A stretch of 64,000 nt of DNA from Pseudoalteromonas espejiana DSM 9414 (GTDB taxonomy: Bacteria > Pseudomonadota > Gammaproteobacteria > Enterobacterales > Alteromonadaceae): contig NZ_CP011029.1 of the NCBI RefSeq assembly GCF_002221525.1, forward strand, positions 372,001 to 436,000, written 5' to 3'. The position numbers and the translations under genes are program-made. A model generated the notes under the pieces. It saw only the letters and a program-made list of their open reading frames with translations, had not been told where the DNA came from and did not search any database. Position 1 is the first letter of the stretch. Every line of letters starts with the position of its first letter. Positions 53,349 to 63,226 of the stretch are shown piece after piece.

Positions 53349-54230
53349 TTAACTGGTTAGATCTAAAGTGTTTTTTTGCTTTTTAACACTTGAAAATGAG
53401 CTGCCAACAGAGGCTATAATCACTAATAAAATAGCTAACCACTGCCACAGAGTAAGCAACTCTCCAAGTATTATAAAGCCTGCCAGCGCAGCAAAAGCGG
53501 GTTCTAAGCTGAGCATAATGCTAAACCCTTGTGCGGGCATATTGCGCAAAGCAACCATTTCTAGTGTATAGGGCAGGGCGCTTGATAAAATAGCAATGCC
53601 AATTCCGAGCGGGATAATTCCCCATGTAAATGCACTGCTTTGCGATATGCCACCATAAGGTACAAGTACTATTGCGGCAATGGTCATACCTAAAGCAACC
53701 GTTGCACCACCAGAGCTTTGAGTGCCGGTTTTTTTACCAAATAAAATATACGCCGCCCAACACGCTCCTGCTGCAAGGGCCAGTATCACACCAATTGGAT
53801 CTAAGCTATCTTGGCTGCTCATATCGGGTAGTAACAGTAAAATACCAGCAATGGCACAGGCTACCCAAAATAAATCGCGCTTACGGCGAGAGCTAAATAG
53901 TGCAACAGCTAAAGGGCCTGTAAATTCAAGCGCAACACCTATACCTAGCGGAATACGCTCTATAGCGTAATAAAATAAAATATTCATACCGCCTAGGCTT
54001 AAGCCGTAAACCAAAATTGAAAGCCGGTTACCTGCTGTTGGTAAATGTTTCCAAGGTTTAAAGATTAAACATAAAATAAGGGCAGAAAAACCAAGCCTAA
54101 GTGCAGTGGTGCCTTCGGGGCCAACAATAGGAAATAACTGCTTAGCAATAGACGCACCAGATTGAATGGTGATCATAGCTAATATTACGCAAACAACTGC
54201 GAGTAAGAAGTCTTTTGGTGATGATTGCAT
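53349..54230 (-). CDS. EamA/RhtA-like DMT-family transporter
   Basis: A 293-residue protein with ten hydrophobic segments in two EamA repeats; the GPLAVALFSSRRKRD and LGMTIAAI segments look like RhtA, the threonine/homoserine exporter. Start ATG at 54230. It is a single gene beside a MITE-like element. Confidence 0.85.
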   Translation of the reverse strand: MQSSPKDFLLAVVCVILAMITIQSGASIAKQLFPIVGPEGTTALRLGFSALILCLIFKPWKHLPTAGNRLSILVYGLSLGGMNILFYYAIERIPLGIGVALEFTGPLAVALFSSRRKRDLFWVACAIAGILLLLPDMSSQDSLDPIGVILALAAGACWAAYILFGKKTGTQSSGGATVALGMTIAAIVLVPYGGISQSSAFTWGIIPLGIGIAILSSALPYTLEMVALRNMPAQGFSIMLSLEPAFAALAGFIILGELLTLWQWLAILLVIIASVGSSFSSVKKQKNTLDLTS

Positions 54231-54293
54231 TATGGTCCTTAATTACAATCGACTGATTTTGCGCAGTGTATCTGTTTTTGATTCGCTAAGTAA

Positions 54294-54453
54294 TACCAAT
54301 CCGCAATAATACTTAATCATTTTTAGGGGCTAAAGGTGTCGCTATCTGCGTTAAAATATTCTCATTTAGAACAACTAAATAGCGAATTTTTTACCTTACT
54401 ATCAACACGTTTTTCCATCCTCAACATAGATCACATAATTATGCGGATTGGTA
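54294..54453. mobile_element. MITE-like element, 160 bp
   Basis: TACCAATCCGCA (54294-54305) and its exact reverse complement TGCGGATTGGTA (54442-54453) bound a non-coding segment. TAA flanks it on both sides and may be a target duplication. The inside can fold partly (ATTTAG/CTAAAT around AACAA). From memory this sequence recurs in Pseudoalteromonas genomes; that was not checked. Confidence 0.7.
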
Positions 54454-54714
54454 TAATTATAGATCTAAAATTATTTTGGTAGCTGTTGCTAAGGGGCGTT
54501 TTACGGTATTTAATAATTGCTTATTAGTTACAAAAAGTGGTTTTTGTTTAAGTTAATGAAAACTGACTAGGTAAATAGTGTGAGTAATAAATGAGCAATT
54601 TGAAAGAGTGTACTGGTAAGAACACTAAATAATATTGGTATGCGAGCTAGAAGGGGTATAAAAAAGCGAGCAACAAAACGTTTTTGCTCGCTGTATTTTT
54701 AAATAACTTAATAG

Positions 54715-55464
54715 TTAAAGTGCTTTATTTGCACTTTTTACTAGGCCATCGAGTGAGTAAAGGCCGCGTTTTTCGTCGTTTTTGCGTTTTATTTCTTGTA
54801 ATGCGCGCGCTTCTACGGCATCAAATAACGCATTGATTAAACGGTTAAAGTGTTGATGCATTGCGGTGCGTGCGGCACTTGCGTCGTGTGTTTGCAGCGC
54901 ATTATATATTGCGGTGTGCTCATCCATTACGCAATCGTTATTGTTTTTACACACACTGCCGTAATCAGCCACAATTTGTGAGTTGTTAAGGCGTAAATCC
55001 CATAAATTAGAAACTGCAAATTCAAGGGCTTTATTACGTGTAGCACGCGCTATTATTTCGTGAAACTCACGGTCGGCTTGTTCAACGTAAAGGCCTTTTT
55101 CCATCGCAATAAGCGTTTGTTTTAACTGGGCAAGCTCTTCGTCTGTGATTGATTGTGCGGCAAGTGCGGCAATTTCGCCTTCAATAAGTGCACGTGCTTG
55201 AGTAAGCTCAAACGCACTGATCTCTTTTGTTTTTACTGCGGTTTCTTGTTGTTCTATTACATAAACACCAGAGCCAGTTTTAACCTCAACGCGGCCACGT
55301 ACTTCTAGTGCAATAATAGCTTCACGAATTGTTGGGCGGCTTACGTCAAACATATCGGCAAGTTCACGCTCTGGCGGTAAACGACTTCCAGCAGAAAACT
55401 CACCTTGGTTTATTAAAGCTTCAACTTTATCAACAATGCGCCAAAATAAGCGACGATTTCCCAT
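54715..55464 (-). CDS. FadR-type (GntR, FCD domain) transcriptional regulator
   Basis: A 249-residue regulator. The GntR helix-turn-helix occupies about 8-75 (SRLPPERELADMFDVSRPTIREAI) and the FCD effector domain about 85-230 with the His/Asp metal residues. The N-terminus is like UxuR/ExuR-type hexuronate regulators. AGGTAGGAT precedes the start. No target gene is adjacent. Confidence 0.9.
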   Translation of the reverse strand: MGNRRLFWRIVDKVEALINQGEFSAGSRLPPERELADMFDVSRPTIREAIIALEVRGRVEVKTGSGVYVIEQQETAVKTKEISAFELTQARALIEGEIAALAAQSITDEELAQLKQTLIAMEKGLYVEQADREFHEIIARATRNKALEFAVSNLWDLRLNNSQIVADYGSVCKNNNDCVMDEHTAIYNALQTHDASAARTAMHQHFNRLINALFDAVEARALQEIKRKNDEKRGLYSLDGLVKSANKAL

Positions 55465-55894
55465 ATCCTACCTTTATTACCTTAAGGAATAGTGGCTCAT
55501 AGGCTCAAATAGCCTAAACCAACTGTTATTAGCAGAGGTTACCCCAAAATTCACTATTATGTCAAAATTCTAAAGTGTTGTAACGGTCATATAATATTAT
55601 AAATAGGTGTTAACCTACTTGTATTACCAATTTAGTTTAATTTTAATCAATTGGCCAGCTTGATTGGTCATGTTTTTGTGTGCTAAGTTAACTTTACTCT
55701 CTTTTGAAGAGCATTAATTTGTAATATACATTTATAAGGCTGGCTTAATAAAAATAAGTAGAAGCGTTGTTAAAAGTAAACGTGTTGACTTAATAATGAG
55801 CATGATTGCCCATGGAAGGGAGTCGTATCTTCAAAAGATGTGTTGTAGTTGTATTTAGGGCGTTAATTGTCGTTGATTAACGCCCACATATTAT
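55465..55894. other. Intergenic region without a gene
   Basis: No supported gene was found in these 430 bases. Repeated ATTACCAATT, AATTGGCCAGC and GATTGGTCA stretches near 55615-55670 could be GntR-type half sites for the regulator at 54715. A hairpin at 55858-55885 lies after the oxidoreductase gene. Confidence 0.4.
55858..55885 (-). terminator. Hairpin after the Gfo/Idh/MocA gene
   Basis: GGGCGTTAA and TTAACGCCC pair around TTGTCGTTGA, nine bases after the stop. No long U tract follows on the minus strand, so it may act by stability rather than strict termination. Confidence 0.6.
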
Positions 55895-56878
55895 TTAGTT
55901 ATCGTTTGGGTATAGCACGCCAAGCTGCTGGCGAGCAGCGTCAAGCACCGTCATTACATCTTTAGCAAGTTGATGTGTATTAACCGTAGATTCTAACTCA
56001 CCTTGTTTAGCGGTTTGTATAAAATGAGCCACTTCGTACTTCATAAAATTTTCATCAAATGGGGCTGAAATAACCTCTACATCACCACTATTTGTAATAA
56101 ATTCTACTTTTTTGAGCTGTGAAACTGCTTCTATACGAATGCGGCCGCGCTCGCCTTGTATTTCGGTTATGTTGTCGCCTTGCGATATTTTAGAGTAACT
56201 AATAACGGCCTGTTTATCGGCATAATTTAAAAGTACATCGCCCGCGCCATCCACGCCTGTATCAAGTAGTACGCCACTGGCGTTTACACTTTGCGGTGCG
56301 CCCCAAAGAGCAATAAGTAGATACAATGGATAGATACCTAAATCAAGCAAAGCCCCATTTGCAAACTCGGGTAAAAATGTATTTGGGCGTTCGCCATTTT
56401 TATACTTATCGTAGCGCGAAGAGTACTGGCTATATTGCCCTATAAATTTTCTGGGAGTGCCTATTTTAGACATTGTCTGTTTTATCAGTGCAAAGTTAGG
56501 CAAGTGCGTGGTCATCATAGCTTCCATGTACAAACGCTGATGCTTTTTAGCTGCACTTAAAATAGCGTTTAGTTCGTGGCTATTAGCCGCCGATGGTTTT
56601 TCGCCAAGTACATGTTTTCCTGCTTCAAGGCACATAACAGCATAATGTTTGTGTAAAGAGTTAGGCGCTGCAATATAAACGGCATCTACGTTTTGGTCTT
56701 GGCAAACACCTTCAATAGATGTGAATATTTTAGCTTGTGTATTTTGCGGATGATTTGCTAAAAAAGCAGCGCCGTTTGAGCGCGAGCAAACTCCGTATAA
56801 GGTAAAGTCATCTAATGTATTGGCTGCATTAAGTAAGGTATCGCTAATAAAGTTGGTGCCAACAATAACAAAGTTCAT
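55895..56878 (-). CDS. Gfo/Idh/MocA family oxidoreductase
   Basis: A 327-residue NAD(P)-dependent dehydrogenase. The N-terminal nucleotide-binding fold starts with FVIVGTNFIS; the catalytic GEKPSAAN (EKP motif) lies near 92, and LLDLGIYPLYLL and the C-terminal beta domain follow. Family members oxidise sugars or related polyols. AAGGA precedes the start. The substrate cannot be named. Confidence 0.88.
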   Translation of the reverse strand: MNFVIVGTNFISDTLLNAANTLDDFTLYGVCSRSNGAAFLANHPQNTQAKIFTSIEGVCQDQNVDAVYIAAPNSLHKHYAVMCLEAGKHVLGEKPSAANSHELNAILSAAKKHQRLYMEAMMTTHLPNFALIKQTMSKIGTPRKFIGQYSQYSSRYDKYKNGERPNTFLPEFANGALLDLGIYPLYLLIALWGAPQSVNASGVLLDTGVDGAGDVLLNYADKQAVISYSKISQGDNITEIQGERGRIRIEAVSQLKKVEFITNSGDVEVISAPFDENFMKYEVAHFIQTAKQGELESTVNTHQLAKDVMTVLDAARQQLGVLYPNDN

Positions 56879-56906
56879 GTCCAGTCCTTCGAAAAAAGAT
56901 AAAAAT

Positions 56907-57914
56907 TTAGTGTAACATTTTTCTTTTCTTTAGTACGCGTGCAGAGCACCCAAACCAGCGTTTAATGCTAGCACATAACGTGGCTTGTTCCTGATAACCT
57001 AATAATTCAGAAATTGTGGCTAAACAGTGGTGGTTTTGCCTTAAATAATACTCTGCAAGTGTGCGCCGTGTTTGATCTTTGAGTTTAACAAAGCTGGTAT
57101 TATGCTTTGCAAGTGCGCGGTGAAGGGTACGCGGGTGCATGCCAAGCGCTGTGGCTATAGTTAAATTTGAACATTGATGAATAGGGAGCATAGGTTTAAT
57201 TAATGCAATTACTTGCTCGGGTAAAGGTTGAGTATGTGCGCCATATTGCGCTAAATATTTAAAGGTGGCCTGCGTTTTACTAAGCGATGAAATACTCAGT
57301 TTAAGCGCTAAATGCTGTTTATTAATGACAATGCCGGCACAGTTTCTATCCTCTACTACTGGGCAGCCAAAAAACGCGTTATAGGCGTAACTATTTACAG
57401 CTAATTTTTGAGGTAAAAAAACCTGCATTGGTTTGCATTGATTATTGCTAAGCTCTTTTAAAGTTTTGCACGCTAAACCAAGTGTTAGCTCTAATGCTTG
57501 GTTTACTAAGGGCTGAGGGGATAAGTTTATCCCAAACGATAAAAATAATGTTTGTGTGTTTTCAAGTGGCTGCACATTCATAGTTAACGCTGGGCTATGC
57601 AGGTGTAGGTAATTTTTTACCCAGTTTATTGCTTCTTCTATGTTGGTGCTGCTTTTAGCGGCGATTGCAATGTGCCCTAAAATTTCAAACTCTTGTTTGT
57701 TTGCAAGTTGAAGACGAAAGCTTGGGCAATTGAACTCATTGCTACAATACTCAAGTAGCTGAGCATATTGACGATAAGGCAAATATTCATCTTCAAGGTT
57801 TTTAAAGTTAAGGCTTACGTTGCACGCATGTAAAGCCTGAACAAAATCACCGCCAAGCTCTTTTATTAGGGTGTCTATTCCTTGTAAGGAGGTAGCTCTA
57901 ATTGGGCTGCTCAT
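56907..57914 (-). CDS. AraC family transcriptional regulator
   Basis: A 335-residue regulator. The N-terminal arabinose-binding-like domain of the OruR/ArgR type covers about 15-190; the AraC helix-turn-helix pair is at about 235-330 (LTIATALGMHPRTLHRALAKH and TISELLGYQEQATLC). It is divergent from the GMC oxidoreductase gene with about 110 bases between starts and probably controls it. Some of these regulators respond to alcohols or amino acids. Confidence 0.9.
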   Translation of the reverse strand: MSSPIRATSLQGIDTLIKELGGDFVQALHACNVSLNFKNLEDEYLPYRQYAQLLEYCSNEFNCPSFRLQLANKQEFEILGHIAIAAKSSTNIEEAINWVKNYLHLHSPALTMNVQPLENTQTLFLSFGINLSPQPLVNQALELTLGLACKTLKELSNNQCKPMQVFLPQKLAVNSYAYNAFFGCPVVEDRNCAGIVINKQHLALKLSISSLSKTQATFKYLAQYGAHTQPLPEQVIALIKPMLPIHQCSNLTIATALGMHPRTLHRALAKHNTSFVKLKDQTRRTLAEYYLRQNHHCLATISELLGYQEQATLCASIKRWFGCSARVLKKRKMLH

Positions 57915-58026
57915 ACTTAATATTATTAGTTTGAATAAAGAGGGTGTCTAAAAATATCAAGTTTTAGGTGTTTTTTCTATGCACTATAGTTTCAATTGTT
58001 AAGTATGTAGCCTTTAAGGAACAAAC

Positions 58027-59637
58027 ATGAGACAAACATTTGATTACATAGTGATTGGCGCGGGCAGTGCAGGCAGCGTTTTGGCGGCGCGTTTATCGGA
58101 AGATCAAAATGTAAGCGTGTGTTTACTTGAAGCCGGTGGTAGCGACAAAAGCGCGTTTGTACAAATGCCTGCGGGGCTTGCTGCAAGCGTACCGCATGGT
58201 ATTAATAGCTGGCATTACAATACAGTACCGCAAAAAGAGCTTAATAATCGATGTGGCTTTATGCCTCGTGGTAAAGTGCTCGGTGGCTCTAGCTCAATAA
58301 ACGCCATGGTATATATTCGCGGTAATCAATATGACTACGACAATTGGGCAAGCTTAGGAAACACAGGGTGGGATTACGCCAGTTTATTACCTTATTTTAT
58401 AAAATCTGAAAATAATAAAACGTTCGTAAATAATAACTTGCATGGCAAAAGCGGCCCTTTACATGTACAAGAGCTCTTACACCCAAGCCCCGTCAATCAG
58501 TTATTTTTAAACGCGTGTGTTGAGCAAGGGGTTAACTTAAGTGATGACATAAATGGCGAGGTACAACAAGGAGCTCGGCTTTCACAAGTAACGCAGCATA
58601 ATGGTGAACGATGCAGTGCAGCCAAAGCGTATTTAACTGCGCACTTAAACCGTAAAAATTTAACGGTGCTTACTAAGTGCCACGTAAATAAAATTTTAAT
58701 TAACAATAAAATAGCGCAGGGTGTTGAGCTTGAGCAGTATGGCAACGTTATTACACTAACAGCGCAAAAAGAAGTACTGTTAAGTGCCGGTGCTATAAAC
58801 TCCCCTCAACTGTTAATGTTGTCGGGCATTGGCCCTAAAAGTCATTTAAAGGCGCATAATATTAAGGTGCAACATGCGCTTGAAGGTGTTGGTGCTAATT
58901 TGCAGGACCATTTAACCGTTGTGCCTTTGTACAAAGCTAAAACAGTTAAAGGAACCTTTGGAATAAGCTTAAGCGGCGCTGCCACAATACTCAAAGGGTG
59001 TGTAAATTGGTTTAGTAAACGAGAAGGGCCACTGACTAGTAACTTTGCTGAATCGCATGCTTTTATTAAGTTATTTGAGGATTCCCCCGCACCCGATGTG
59101 CAACTGGAATTTGTAATAGGGCTGGTTGACGATCACAGCCGAAAGCTACATTTAGGCCATGGCTATAGTATTCACAGTAGTATTATGCGCCCAAAAAGTC
59201 GCGGTACTATAAAGCTTGCCGATAGCCACCCGCAAAGTGCTCCGCTTATTGATCCAAATTACTTAAGCCACCCAGACGATTTAGCGATTATGCTTGCTGG
59301 TCTTAAAAAAACGCTCAGTATAATGCAAAGCACTGCCTTTGATAAAATTCGTGGAGAAATGCTTTACCCGCTTGATATTAATAACGATGAGCAATTAATT
59401 GAATTTATAAGGCAAACAGCCGATACCGAGTACCACCCTGTAGGTACGTGTAAAATGGGGAATGATCCTATGGCTGTGGTAAATACTCACTTACAAGTAC
59501 ATGGTATAGAGAAATTACGAGTGGTTGATGCCTCAATAATGCCAACGCTTATAACCGGTAATACAAATGCACCGGTTATAGCGATTGCTGAAAAAGCCGC
59601 AGACTTAATTAAACAAAGTTATAAATCAGGGTTGTGA
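58027..59637 (+). CDS. GMC family FAD oxidoreductase (choline/alcohol dehydrogenase-like)
   Basis: A 536-residue flavoprotein. FAD-binding VIGAGSAGSVLAARL at 10-24, GKVLGGSSSINAMVYIRGN near 82 and the C-terminal YHPVGTCKMG and GNTNAPVIAIAEKAADLI segments with the catalytic His/Asn pair are all present. It resembles BetA and AlkJ alcohol dehydrogenases. TTAAGGAA precedes the start. Its 3' end overlaps the convergent methyltransferase gene by 12 bases. Confidence 0.93.
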   Translation: MRQTFDYIVIGAGSAGSVLAARLSEDQNVSVCLLEAGGSDKSAFVQMPAGLAASVPHGINSWHYNTVPQKELNNRCGFMPRGKVLGGSSSINAMVYIRGNQYDYDNWASLGNTGWDYASLLPYFIKSENNKTFVNNNLHGKSGPLHVQELLHPSPVNQLFLNACVEQGVNLSDDINGEVQQGARLSQVTQHNGERCSAAKAYLTAHLNRKNLTVLTKCHVNKILINNKIAQGVELEQYGNVITLTAQKEVLLSAGAINSPQLLMLSGIGPKSHLKAHNIKVQHALEGVGANLQDHLTVVPLYKAKTVKGTFGISLSGAATILKGCVNWFSKREGPLTSNFAESHAFIKLFEDSPAPDVQLEFVIGLVDDHSRKLHLGHGYSIHSSIMRPKSRGTIKLADSHPQSAPLIDPNYLSHPDDLAIMLAGLKKTLSIMQSTAFDKIRGEMLYPLDINNDEQLIEFIRQTADTEYHPVGTCKMGNDPMAVVNTHLQVHGIEKLRVVDASIMPTLITGNTNAPVIAIAEKAADLIKQSYKSGL

Positions 59638-60456
59638 ATTGGTGCTATAAAACTGAGTAAGCCAAGCTTGCCAATCGCTTTCTAGGCGTACCATTTGCTG
59701 ATGCTTTTTCGCATTTATGTGTTTAGTTTCATCCTCGAGCGCTATAAATGGGCCAACACGGCATAGCGAACAGTAATTAGGCGTTAAATAGGCGGGCTTT
59801 GTAAGCTGCGTGCTTAATTGAACAGCTTGTTCAGAGCAAGCCTTAGGGCTAAACACGTAAGTAATACCGCTGGTGTCTTTTACGTGTTTATCACGGTCCA
59901 CGTTTCTAATTTTATATCCTGCAAAGTGGCTTATATCAAATGGCATTTGGCCTAAATATTCAGCGTGTAAGCCAGTGTTTAAAGTACCTTCAATATTCCA
60001 TTCTCTGTATGGCTTTACATCTTTAGAAGTAATGTAGCATAGCATGGGGCCGTTAGGGTTGAGCGCAAACTCGTTTGCGTATTTAATAAATTGGTGAAGT
60101 AATGAGCGGTTAAGCACGTTCATGCTTGATTGGCGAGTATTGCTTTCATAGGCTTCGCGCCCAACAAATGCTGGAATAAGCGGAAACTGAAATATAACCA
60201 CATCAAAGCTATGCAGGCTTTGACCTAGCGCTTGCCAACAGTCAGGGTTTGTTACATCAAAACTATTAAGTACATCTACGTTATTTGCTTTTAGGGTACT
60301 TAGCGCATTACTTTCGTATTTTTGCTCAATAGTACTTGCGCTATCATAGGTTGAAGCCACTAATTTTGAGGGCTTAATGTGAGCGTGTAGCGCATTTGAA
60401 AACGATAAATCGCCATCGCCTACGGTAAGTATTCGCCAATCAGAATTTAAATACAT
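59626..60456 (-). CDS. BMT5-like (DUF2431) methyltransferase with a C2H2 zinc finger
   Basis: A 276-residue protein. The N-terminal ILTVGDGDLSFSNAL motif (about 9-23) and the VASTYDSASTIEQKYESN stretch are typical of DUF2431, the fold of the yeast 25S rRNA uridine methyltransferase Bmt5; SAM-binding is expected. A C-terminal finger C-x2-C-x13-H-x5-H (Cys 229, Cys 232, His 246, His 252) resembles U1-type C2H2 fingers. Target RNA is unknown. The start lacks a clear Shine-Dalgarno, and it lies 3 bases after the preceding gene. Confidence 0.8.
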   Translation of the reverse strand: MYLNSDWRILTVGDGDLSFSNALHAHIKPSKLVASTYDSASTIEQKYESNALSTLKANNVDVLNSFDVTNPDCWQALGQSLHSFDVVIFQFPLIPAFVGREAYESNTRQSSMNVLNRSLLHQFIKYANEFALNPNGPMLCYITSKDVKPYREWNIEGTLNTGLHAEYLGQMPFDISHFAGYKIRNVDRDKHVKDTSGITYVFSPKACSEQAVQLSTQLTKPAYLTPNYCSLCRVGPFIALEDETKHINAKKHQQMVRLESDWQAWLTQFYSTNSQP

Positions 60457-60459
60457 AAA

Positions 60460-60858
60460 TTAAGCGGGCTTGGTAGGTGTTTGCTCATCATTGCTGACGA
60501 TGTTTTGAGGATGGGCCGCGTGTAAACGATGAAACGCAAGGCGTGTTTTAAGTCCTTCAATAGCTATTTGTTTTAAAATTAAATTAAAGGTAATTAAAAT
60601 GGCAAACACAATATGCATTGGGCCATTTAAAAAGCTGCCCTCTGGATTAGGTAGTGTTAGTCCAAAAGCGACGAATAAAATAACTAAAAATATTTCGATA
60701 AGTTGGTTTGAGTAAAAATTTAAACGACCTTCGCTTTTATGATCTTTTTTAATGCTGATAGCGCAGAAAAACGGGATCACTTTAATTTTAAAAACGGCGT
60801 TTTTTTCTACGTAGTTTTCACCCAGCTCGTTAAGCTGTTGGCGTAATGTGTCAATCAT
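60460..60858 (-). CDS. Small membrane protein of unknown function
   Basis: A 132-residue protein with a soluble N-terminal part and two hydrophobic segments near 53-70 and 80-100, then a basic tail. AAGGA precedes the start. It is followed closely by the BMT5-like gene and probably forms an operon with it. No family is recognised. Confidence 0.7.
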   Translation of the reverse strand: MIDTLRQQLNELGENYVEKNAVFKIKVIPFFCAISIKKDHKSEGRLNFYSNQLIEIFLVILFVAFGLTLPNPEGSFLNGPMHIVFAILITFNLILKQIAIEGLKTRLAFHRLHAAHPQNIVSNDEQTPTKPA

Positions 60859-60925
60859 GGAGCATCCTTAAATAGCAGTGCGCGGATGTTACACTATTAC
60901 GCCTAGTAGGTTAAGCAGCACAATG

Positions 60926-61345
60926 TTATTTTGGGTATAGACTCATACCTATGGTGAGTATGTGGCATACAAACACTACTGAGGTAAGCACAAAGCGCAT
61001 TTTTTGATAATCGCGATGATAGGTTTGCCATTGTACTGTGGCTTTTTCAAATATAAGTACCAGCCAAAAGCTTGCTCCTAACCAGGCAAGTGCCCACTCT
61101 ACTGGCAAAAAAGATAAAAATGGCACCGGGATGACAGGTAAAACGGCTTTTATCGCATCGCTGTAGCTTTGCATCCCAGCGTGCCATAAATTACCAGCCA
61201 TAAAAGCAAGTATTGCAATGCTGTAAAATGTAAAAAACTCTAGGTTAATGCTGTTACTCCCAAACATAAGTGGCCATGCTACGCAGCCTAAAAAGGGTAG
61301 TAGCCCTAAATAGCCAAGTTGAATATGATTAATAAATTTTTCCAT
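60926..61345 (-). CDS. DUF3429 membrane protein
   Basis: A 139-residue protein with about five hydrophobic segments. The segments GYLGLLPFLGCVAWPL and MAGNLWHAGMQSY are typical of DUF3429. The function is unknown. AAGGC precedes the start; it may be the first gene of the operon with the two downstream genes. Confidence 0.78.
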   Translation of the reverse strand: MEKFINHIQLGYLGLLPFLGCVAWPLMFGSNSINLEFFTFYSIAILAFMAGNLWHAGMQSYSDAIKAVLPVIPVPFLSFLPVEWALAWLGASFWLVLIFEKATVQWQTYHRDYQKMRFVLTSVVFVCHILTIGMSLYPK

Positions 61346-61680
61346 TACGGCATGCCTTATGTGTAAGTGTTTTTAAGCGCGGTTATTGTAGCAGTTTTAA
61401 ATATAACGTGTTGCAAGATGTGCGCTTGCTATTAGCTTATTTACGCAGTAAAACAATCAGGTAGATCATCTTATATAAACAAACTGCTTGGAAGTATGGC
61501 TTTTGTGCGTGGCTAAAAGGTTTTTAAATAAGTAGGCTTAGTGATAAGGGCATAAATAGTTGGCTTTAATACAGTGGTCACCCTTTTTATAAAGAGTAAC
61601 CACTGATTAAGCTATACGGCCACTCATTTTACCTAAAGCATAAACCTTGAACTGCAATAACGTCAGAGGTTAATACTCAC
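61346..61680. other. Intergenic region with an imperfect hairpin
   Basis: No gene was found in these 335 bases. An imperfect hairpin (AGTGGT...ACCACT with an AAAG/CTTT inner stem) lies at 61573-61604 after the fatty acid hydroxylase gene; it may serve as a terminator for it. Confidence 0.5.
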
Positions 61681-62601
61681 TTAGTCAGGTTTAATGCTTT
61701 GCGCTTTTTGTTTTTTTAATTTTTGCTCTTGTTCCCATGCCCATAATGGAGGCTTGATCAGTAGATTTATGCGATGCTGCCATGTTGGCGCATGGCGTAT
61801 TTGTGAAAACAACTTACTGTAACCGCTAAAAAATATTTTTATCGGGTTAACACTATTAATACGTGGGAATACACCGTAACTAACGGGCGCTTCTTCTTTA
61901 GCAAAAGTACCAAACATACGATCCCAAATTATAAATATGCCTGCGTAATTTTTATCTAAGTATTGCTTGTTCGTTGCATGATGCACTCTATGGTGTGAGG
62001 GCGTATTAAAAATAGCTTCAATAGGTTTCGGAAATTTTTTAACACTTTCTGTGTGTAAAAGTGTCTGAAATACTTGTACAAATATTTCAGCAAAAAATAT
62101 TACAAATGGATTAAAGCCTATCAACGCCAACGGTAAATGAAAAAACAGTGGAAAAAACCAATCCATTGGCCCATGTCTGTAAGCAACCGATATATTAAAA
62201 AATGGTGAACTGTGATGCACTGTATGCGTAGCCCAAGCAAAGCCATTTTTATGTAGAAAACGGTGTTCCCAATAGTATGCTAAGTCGGCTAAAACAATAC
62301 AACCAATAATCGACCACATTGTTACGGGTAATTCAGTAATACGCCAATTGTCATAAACATAAAAAAATACACCAGCATAAGTAAGTGCTACTAAACCTAT
62401 AATTCCGATGAACAGTACAAGCGTAATAAAGTTACTAACACTATCTCCGAATAAAGTTCGTGAAAATTGCTTTTTAAATGCATAACGCAACATTTCGAGG
62501 CAAAAAAGAGTAATGGCAGCTACAAAAAACCAGTCATCAACCCACTGTTCAAGCCAGTATATATCGTCAGTAGTAAAGGGTATAAATAAGAAATCGAACA
62601 T
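61681..62601 (-). CDS. Sterol desaturase / fatty acid hydroxylase family protein
   Basis: A 306-residue inner-membrane di-iron enzyme. The His-box motifs are present: HRFLH near 113, HTVHH near 127 and HRVHHATN near 205. About four to five transmembrane segments are seen. Such enzymes hydroxylate or desaturate lipids. The start overlaps the stop of the preceding gene (TAATG), so the two are coupled; a TetR regulator lies upstream. Confidence 0.9.
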   Translation of the reverse strand: MFDFLFIPFTTDDIYWLEQWVDDWFFVAAITLFCLEMLRYAFKKQFSRTLFGDSVSNFITLVLFIGIIGLVALTYAGVFFYVYDNWRITELPVTMWSIIGCIVLADLAYYWEHRFLHKNGFAWATHTVHHSSPFFNISVAYRHGPMDWFFPLFFHLPLALIGFNPFVIFFAEIFVQVFQTLLHTESVKKFPKPIEAIFNTPSHHRVHHATNKQYLDKNYAGIFIIWDRMFGTFAKEEAPVSYGVFPRINSVNPIKIFFSGYSKLFSQIRHAPTWQHRINLLIKPPLWAWEQEQKLKKQKAQSIKPD

Positions 62602-63185
62602 TACTTAGCTTCCTCATATTTTACATACAGCTCACTACTATTCGTTTCACCATTAGCATTTAAGGTGTGAATTTCTAAAACAGCGTTGGGCGCTTTTTGG
62701 TAGTTAATATTAGACCAACTTTGGGCAATTTGAGTGTTCGTATAAGAATCACTTTTAAGTAACGTAGTATATTTTCCTTTACTTACTTTTATAGGAGCTA
62801 CAGGGCTTTTTAAATCAGAAGCTTTATAACCAATGGTTACATTTGCTGTTTGATAGTTATCACTAAAATCAGTGTAAAAAACAATAACACTACCAGGTTG
62901 TTTTCTTAATCGGTTATGTAGTTGTTTAGCGCTATTAAAGTGCTCCCACAGTGTAGTTACCTCGCTGATAGTGATTTTTTGGCTAATGCCATCAATTAAA
63001 AAACCACCTTTTTCTACTTCACTTAGATTTTTTTTAGGCTGGTGCCTGATTACTTCAAACGTTTCGTTACTCTCCATAGAAACTGGTTTAGAAATAGCAT
63101 GTGCTTGAGATGGTTGAATAACCATTAAGCACCAGACACAAATCACTACTAATGCACTAACAACAATTGATGTTACAAAATTCAT
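62601..63185 (-). CDS. Membrane-anchored or secreted hypothetical protein
   Basis: A 194-residue protein with an N-terminal hydrophobic segment (about 5-27) that may anchor or export it. The rest is mixed alpha/beta with no recognised domain. It is coupled to the fatty acid hydroxylase gene, so it probably helps that enzyme. AGGG precedes the start. Confidence 0.7.
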   Translation of the reverse strand: MNFVTSIVVSALVVICVWCLMVIQPSQAHAISKPVSMESNETFEVIRHQPKKNLSEVEKGGFLIDGISQKITISEVTTLWEHFNSAKQLHNRLRKQPGSVIVFYTDFSDNYQTANVTIGYKASDLKSPVAPIKVSKGKYTTLLKSDSYTNTQIAQSWSNINYQKAPNAVLEIHTLNANGETNSSELYVKYEEAK

Positions 63186-63226
63186 AAATTAACCCTAAAC
63201 AAATATTTTGCAGGAGTTTAGAGTAA

